Shown here: piece by piece, positions 9,363-12,429 of the stretch
How positions within the stretch are numbered: position 1 is the first letter of the stretch
Layout: each line of letters begins with the position of its first letter
Assembly (NCBI GenBank): GCA_015680635.1
Contig: JAABOA010000619.1
Span: forward strand, 1-12,429
Direction of reading: 5' to 3'
DNA: 12,429 bases
Source of the DNA: Lunasporangiospora selenospora
Taxonomy: Eukaryota; Mortierellomycota; Mortierellomycetes; Mortierellales; Mortierellaceae
Made by a program: the position numbers and the translations under genes
The notes under the pieces: generated by a model
The model's input: only the letters and a program-made list of their open reading frames with translations
Database searches by the model: none
What the model was told of the DNA's origin: nothing

Positions 9363-12149
9363 TTAGACAAGTTTCATGGTAATGTCACCACTGCTGTTTT
9401 TGACCATGATCAGGCCGGGTCCTTGCCCGATCCGACCAATGACCTCTCGAGTCACGACCGAGTCTTTCTCGTCGTCCTTCTTACGGGACTTGTCGGACTT
9501 GGTCGTATGAACCGACCGTGTCTCATTGATCGATCCATGCAACGACCCTGCGCGAGAGCTAGCGCTCGAACTTGAGCTCGAGCCCGGCGCTGATTGGCAA
9601 TGCAATTGTGGGATCGGTTCAGATGGTGGCTGGTGCGAGGAGGGTGTTAGGCCATGGCTCCGGATGGGCTGGTCTTCTGGCAGAGCACAGGACATAGTCG
9701 TCCCTTGGGATGGAGTCCTTGCAGACATGGATGTGGACTGATGAGAATACGACCGCACTGGTGGACTCAATCGTGTCGGCGAGGAAGCGATTGGCTCACT
9801 TGTTGCTGTTGCAATTGCGGTTGATGAAGCCGAAGCTCCGTTGCGGTCACTGAGCGAAGGTACAGTCAGTGTGGCCCCCTCGATCCGCTCAAATTCGGGT
9901 TCGTCGATAAAGATCTTGCCATAATGAGTTCGTGCCTCAATCCGCCCTTGGTAATTGCCAGAGAGACGGATCTTGACAGGGCCCCCAAAGTTGATAAAGT
10001 TACCCAACAACCGCTGGCTAGGGTTTGCGAGAAGGACCTTGGCATCCAAGGGGGCTGTGGCAGTCTTGGCTTCAACTGTAAAGTGCTTTGAAAGCTCTGT
10101 TCCGTCCACAGCAACAGCAAGTGAGTGATGGAGGGTGGAGCAGACGACCTTGTTGGAAGGGGTGCGCCGATGCTGGGAGGTACCGGACAAAGATAGGGAT
10201 CCGAGGTCTTGCGAGAGAGAGGAAGTATAAGAGAGGCTGCTGCGGTGCTGGTCCATGTCTGTGTTTTCTGTGTTCACAAGCCGGACGTCCGACCTGATTT
10301 TACCTGACTTGGCGGTTGCAACGAGCTGTGCTACCTTGTACTTGCCGCAGATACCTCCTGCAATTGTACTCTTGATTGACGCTACCTCGCCGTAGAAACT
10401 CTGTTGACAGAATTGAGAGAGCCAGCACAGGCCAAAGAGAAGAAAAAAAACGCGTTAGGCCAATGAGACATTCTTCCAGTAGTCGTCACCAAGTATAATC
10501 TTCCCGTAGCTGCAGAAGCACACAGCTTCAGTCTCTCCTTCTCATTCTCTCATACCTCAATGGTGATATCGCCTCGACCATTCACAATGGTGAGATTCCG
10601 GATAAAAGTATGGCTAATGTTTCCGATCGAGAGCTCAAGGTTCGTGCCCATAATTGAAAATGACTCGAGTGCGTCCAAGCTCTTAGGAATGACCACGAGC
10701 GCCTGGAAGGTAACAGCCTTTTCAAGCCTGGACTCGAGCGGCGTATGAATCGTATATGTATATCGGTCCCCATCCTGGACGGGTTCTAATGCAGCAGCAT
10801 TCTTGAGGATCGATTCTTTGGCCTGTACACTTGTCTTGATCTGTATCATATCATCGTTCCCACTCATGATAGTTATCTCGCCCTATTAAAGGATGCATTA
10901 TCATTTTTTTTTCGGCCAGTCAGTTTTGAGAGGATTCAACTGGACAGCGGGAAAGGTGGGAGAGCGTAGCGAGGAGGAGGAGCATCTGAGGAAAGGGTAA
11001 AAATGGGGACAGAGAAAACTGCATGACCCTTTTTTTTTTATCTTTCTTTTGTTGTGATGCTGTTCGTTGGCGACTGTGACCTACCGCACCGGCTGTTGGG
11101 CGTGCGGCACATCGCGACGAACGAACGAAACGAAGAAATTAAGCAAAATAAAGAAAACAGGTTCGCCACAGGGCCGGGTCTCGGCGCATTAAATCTTGGA
11201 CCACTGGTGGTTGGTTGGGTGCCGGGATTCCCCCTGCCTGTGCACGAAGAGAGACGTGTCCTTCGTAGGCAAGGTGGGGCTCAGCGAAGAGAGACTGCGT
11301 GCGTGTGTGAGGAGAAACTGGGGAGAGAAAGGAAAGGGCACGAGCGTCGAGCACGCGGAAGGGGAGGTATGTTGTTTGGTCTCTGCAGACAACAGGCGAG
11401 CGATGGTTGGTCGTGGATGCAGGAAAAGGCATTGTCGCGTTCTTCCCTTGATGCACCCCGGTGGCTGTTCTAGGAATACTGGACCAGTCCCGCAGCGCGG
11501 GACCCGGCTAATTGCTTTCCAGATGGAAGGTGAGAGGGCAAGAGAACCTGATAGAACGAAGCGGGTTGAAAGAGTCGACTCTGTTGAGCACAGCCAGCAA
11601 TCAATCCACAAGCTGAATTGAGAAAGAGAGCGGAGCCATGCAGACAAATGGAGCTGCTCCCTATCTCGCTGTGCTAACATTTCTTCTAAATTACACACGC
11701 TCTACACTCCTCTTGTTCCCCACTCGGTTGTACAGAAACGGTCAAAGCTGTGCGCTCCATGAGTGGAAGGGTGTTTGGTCGATCTTCTCTGCCAGAGGCA
11801 AGTCATATCATAGTTAGAGAGGAGTGTGAAAACAGCTCCCTGGGGGTGGGGTGGGAGCGGATCTGATATCAACGTCTCAACGGTCCAGTAGAGAACAAGA
11901 TCCTTTTTCGAGGAGGTCCTTTCCCTTTCCTTTGGAGGATTTTTTTTTCTTGTGTGCCAAAAGTTATGTCTGTGCTTGGAGCAGGGATGTGAATGTGTAG
12001 GAAAGGGGATGGGGAAAAGGTGGGTCCTGAGTATTTACCTTGGCGAGGCCAATGATGTTGATTGCAATGTTGGTGCAAAGCTCTGCACTGATCTGGACAT
12101 CTTCATTGTCGTAGTGTGCAGACAGGAGCGGTTTGTTGAAGAGACCCAT
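9363..12149 (-). CDS. Unrecognised protein with DUF4097/adhesin-like beta-strand repeats
   Basis: In transcription order the exons are 12149-12039, 10882-10556 and 10400-9363; introns are 1156 and 155 nt, and the product is 491 aa. All junctions are phase 0 (donors GTAAAT and GTATGA). The start MGLFNKPLLSAHYDNEDVQI has a good context (TCAACCATGGG). Short strand-turn units recur: KGEITIMSGNDD, GRGDITIESFYGEV, KSGKIRSDVRL, QGRIEARTHYGKIFID and, at the very end, SSGDITMKLV. This pattern resembles DUF4097-type (adhesin-like) right-handed beta-solenoids, but I cannot confirm a family. A Ser-rich loop occupies about 199-228. A disordered Ser/Pro/Lys-rich insert of about 135 residues (328-462, with an SSSSSSASS run and KSRKKDDEKD) precedes the last strand. 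No signal peptide or clear membrane segment is visible, so an intracellular location is likely. Exons 2 and 3 are well supported. Exon 1 depends on the long intron and could be an alternative first exon; Met at 10867 is a fallback start. Confidence 0.7.
10883..12038 (-). other. Long first intron (1,156 nt) of the beta-solenoid-like gene
   Basis: This is about twice the next longest intron in the window (591 nt) and about ten times the typical one. Open frames on both strands (for example 11196-11621 plus and 11189-11698 minus) look like chance frames rich in Arg/Ser/Cys with no domain. It contains a perfect hairpin at 11487-11503 and A/T homopolymer runs near 10905, 11031 and 11940. It may hold an alternative promoter or an exon I failed to see. 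Confidence 0.5.
11487..11503. repeat. Perfect 7-bp inverted repeat, 3-nt loop
   Basis: GTCCCGC, AGC, GCGGGAC forms a G/C-rich hairpin inside the long intron. It has no adjoining T-run or gene end, so no function is assigned. Confidence 0.8.
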
Positions 12150-12429
12150 GGTTGAATACTGTATGTCTCTCTCTCTCTTCGTTTGTTTGTTTTGAGCGTT
12201 CTGTGGAGATGGTCGTTGTTCCTTTAAAACGTCAGAAGAAGGAAGAGGCGATACAAGAGTCGTGGAGTCAGGTGAAGATGCGGGTGAGGATGCAGGTGAA
12301 GATGCAGGTGAAGCTGCAAGGAGCAAGGGGTAGTCGAGTGAGGTGGGGACGAAAGCGGTCGAGTCAAAAACGTTATCAAGAGCGTGGAGAAAGAAGGGGT
12401 GCGTCGAGATCGAAGTAGTGGACGGATGA
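12150..12429. other. Upstream region of the beta-solenoid-like gene
   Basis: This should contain its 5' leader and promoter on the minus strand. It includes a CT dinucleotide run (about 12165-12180; AG on the coding strand) next to the start codon and the 12-bp repeat at 12271-12318. The minus frame stays open from about 12326 into the start codon (ASPASSPASSP...), so an N-terminal extension cannot be excluded. Confidence 0.45.
12271..12318 (-). repeat. Four-copy 12-bp tandem repeat (minisatellite)
   Basis: Unit GGTGAAGATGCA (plus strand) occurs four times: 12271-12282, 12283-12294, 12295-12306 and 12307-12318, with single-base changes. On the minus strand it reads as a Ser/Pro/Ala repeat (SPAS). 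If the gene starts at 12149 it is upstream noncoding DNA. Confidence 0.85.

Noticed and set aside
11487-11503. Hairpin as a bacterial-type terminator
   Set aside because: There is no following T-run, it is not at a gene end, and the window is eukaryotic.
11196-11621. 141-codon plus-strand frame inside the long intron
   Set aside because: Low-information composition with no motif or splice context; probably a chance open frame.
11189-11698. 169-codon minus-strand frame inside the long intron
   Set aside because: It has no recognisable domain and a Ser/Leu/Cys/Arg-rich chance composition, and plus-strand frames of similar length overlap it. It cannot be joined sensibly to the flanking exons.

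Overview
The window is eukaryotic nuclear DNA, almost certainly fungal. Every gene is broken by short GT-AG introns (most 90-260 nt). Promoters and 5' leaders are rich in C/T tracts, genes are packed closely on both strands, and the recognisable proteins are conserved housekeeping ones. An early-diverging (zygomycete-type, for example Mortierella-like) fungus fits best. That placement is an impression from gene style, not from a phylogenetic test. I saw no operons, phage, insertion sequences, CRISPR arrays, rRNA or tRNA.

Layout. (1) 72-1385 (+): RPF2, a Brix-domain 60S ribosome assembly factor, four coding exons, 315 aa. (2) 1771-2863 (+): a HAD-superfamily hydrolase of the ACAD10/soluble-epoxide-hydrolase N-terminal type, three exons, 292 aa. 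(3) 3017-4527 (-): an RS-rich, probably splicing-associated protein. Its real C-terminus lies on a 42-nt micro-exon and a short last exon, and it carries a 90-nt intron that stays open if retained. (4) 4794-6418 (+): a Rheb-type small GTPase, four exons, 192 aa, ending in a CLIL prenylation box and divergent from gene 3. (5) 7213-8706 (+): glyceraldehyde-3-phosphate dehydrogenase, four exons, 335 aa. (6) 9363-12149 (-): an unrecognised protein with repeated short beta-strand motifs like those of DUF4097/adhesin-type beta-solenoids. It is interrupted by Ser-rich disordered segments and has a 1.16-kb first intron, 491 aa.

How they relate. Genes 3 and 4 share a 266-bp divergent promoter region. 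Genes 2 and 3 converge with only 153 bp between stop codons and probably have overlapping 3' UTRs. Genes 5 and 6 also converge, with a 656-bp gap. Rheb (TORC1 activation in other organisms), RPF2 (ribosome assembly) and GAPDH (glycolysis) all belong to growth metabolism, but nothing in the sequence shows a functional cluster.

Exon structures were built by eye from splice-site consensus, reading-frame continuity and remembered protein-family patterns. They have not been checked against transcripts. The most informative second looks are the RS-protein gene (hidden 3' exons and in-frame intron), the beta-solenoid-like gene, and the Rheb CAAX box.
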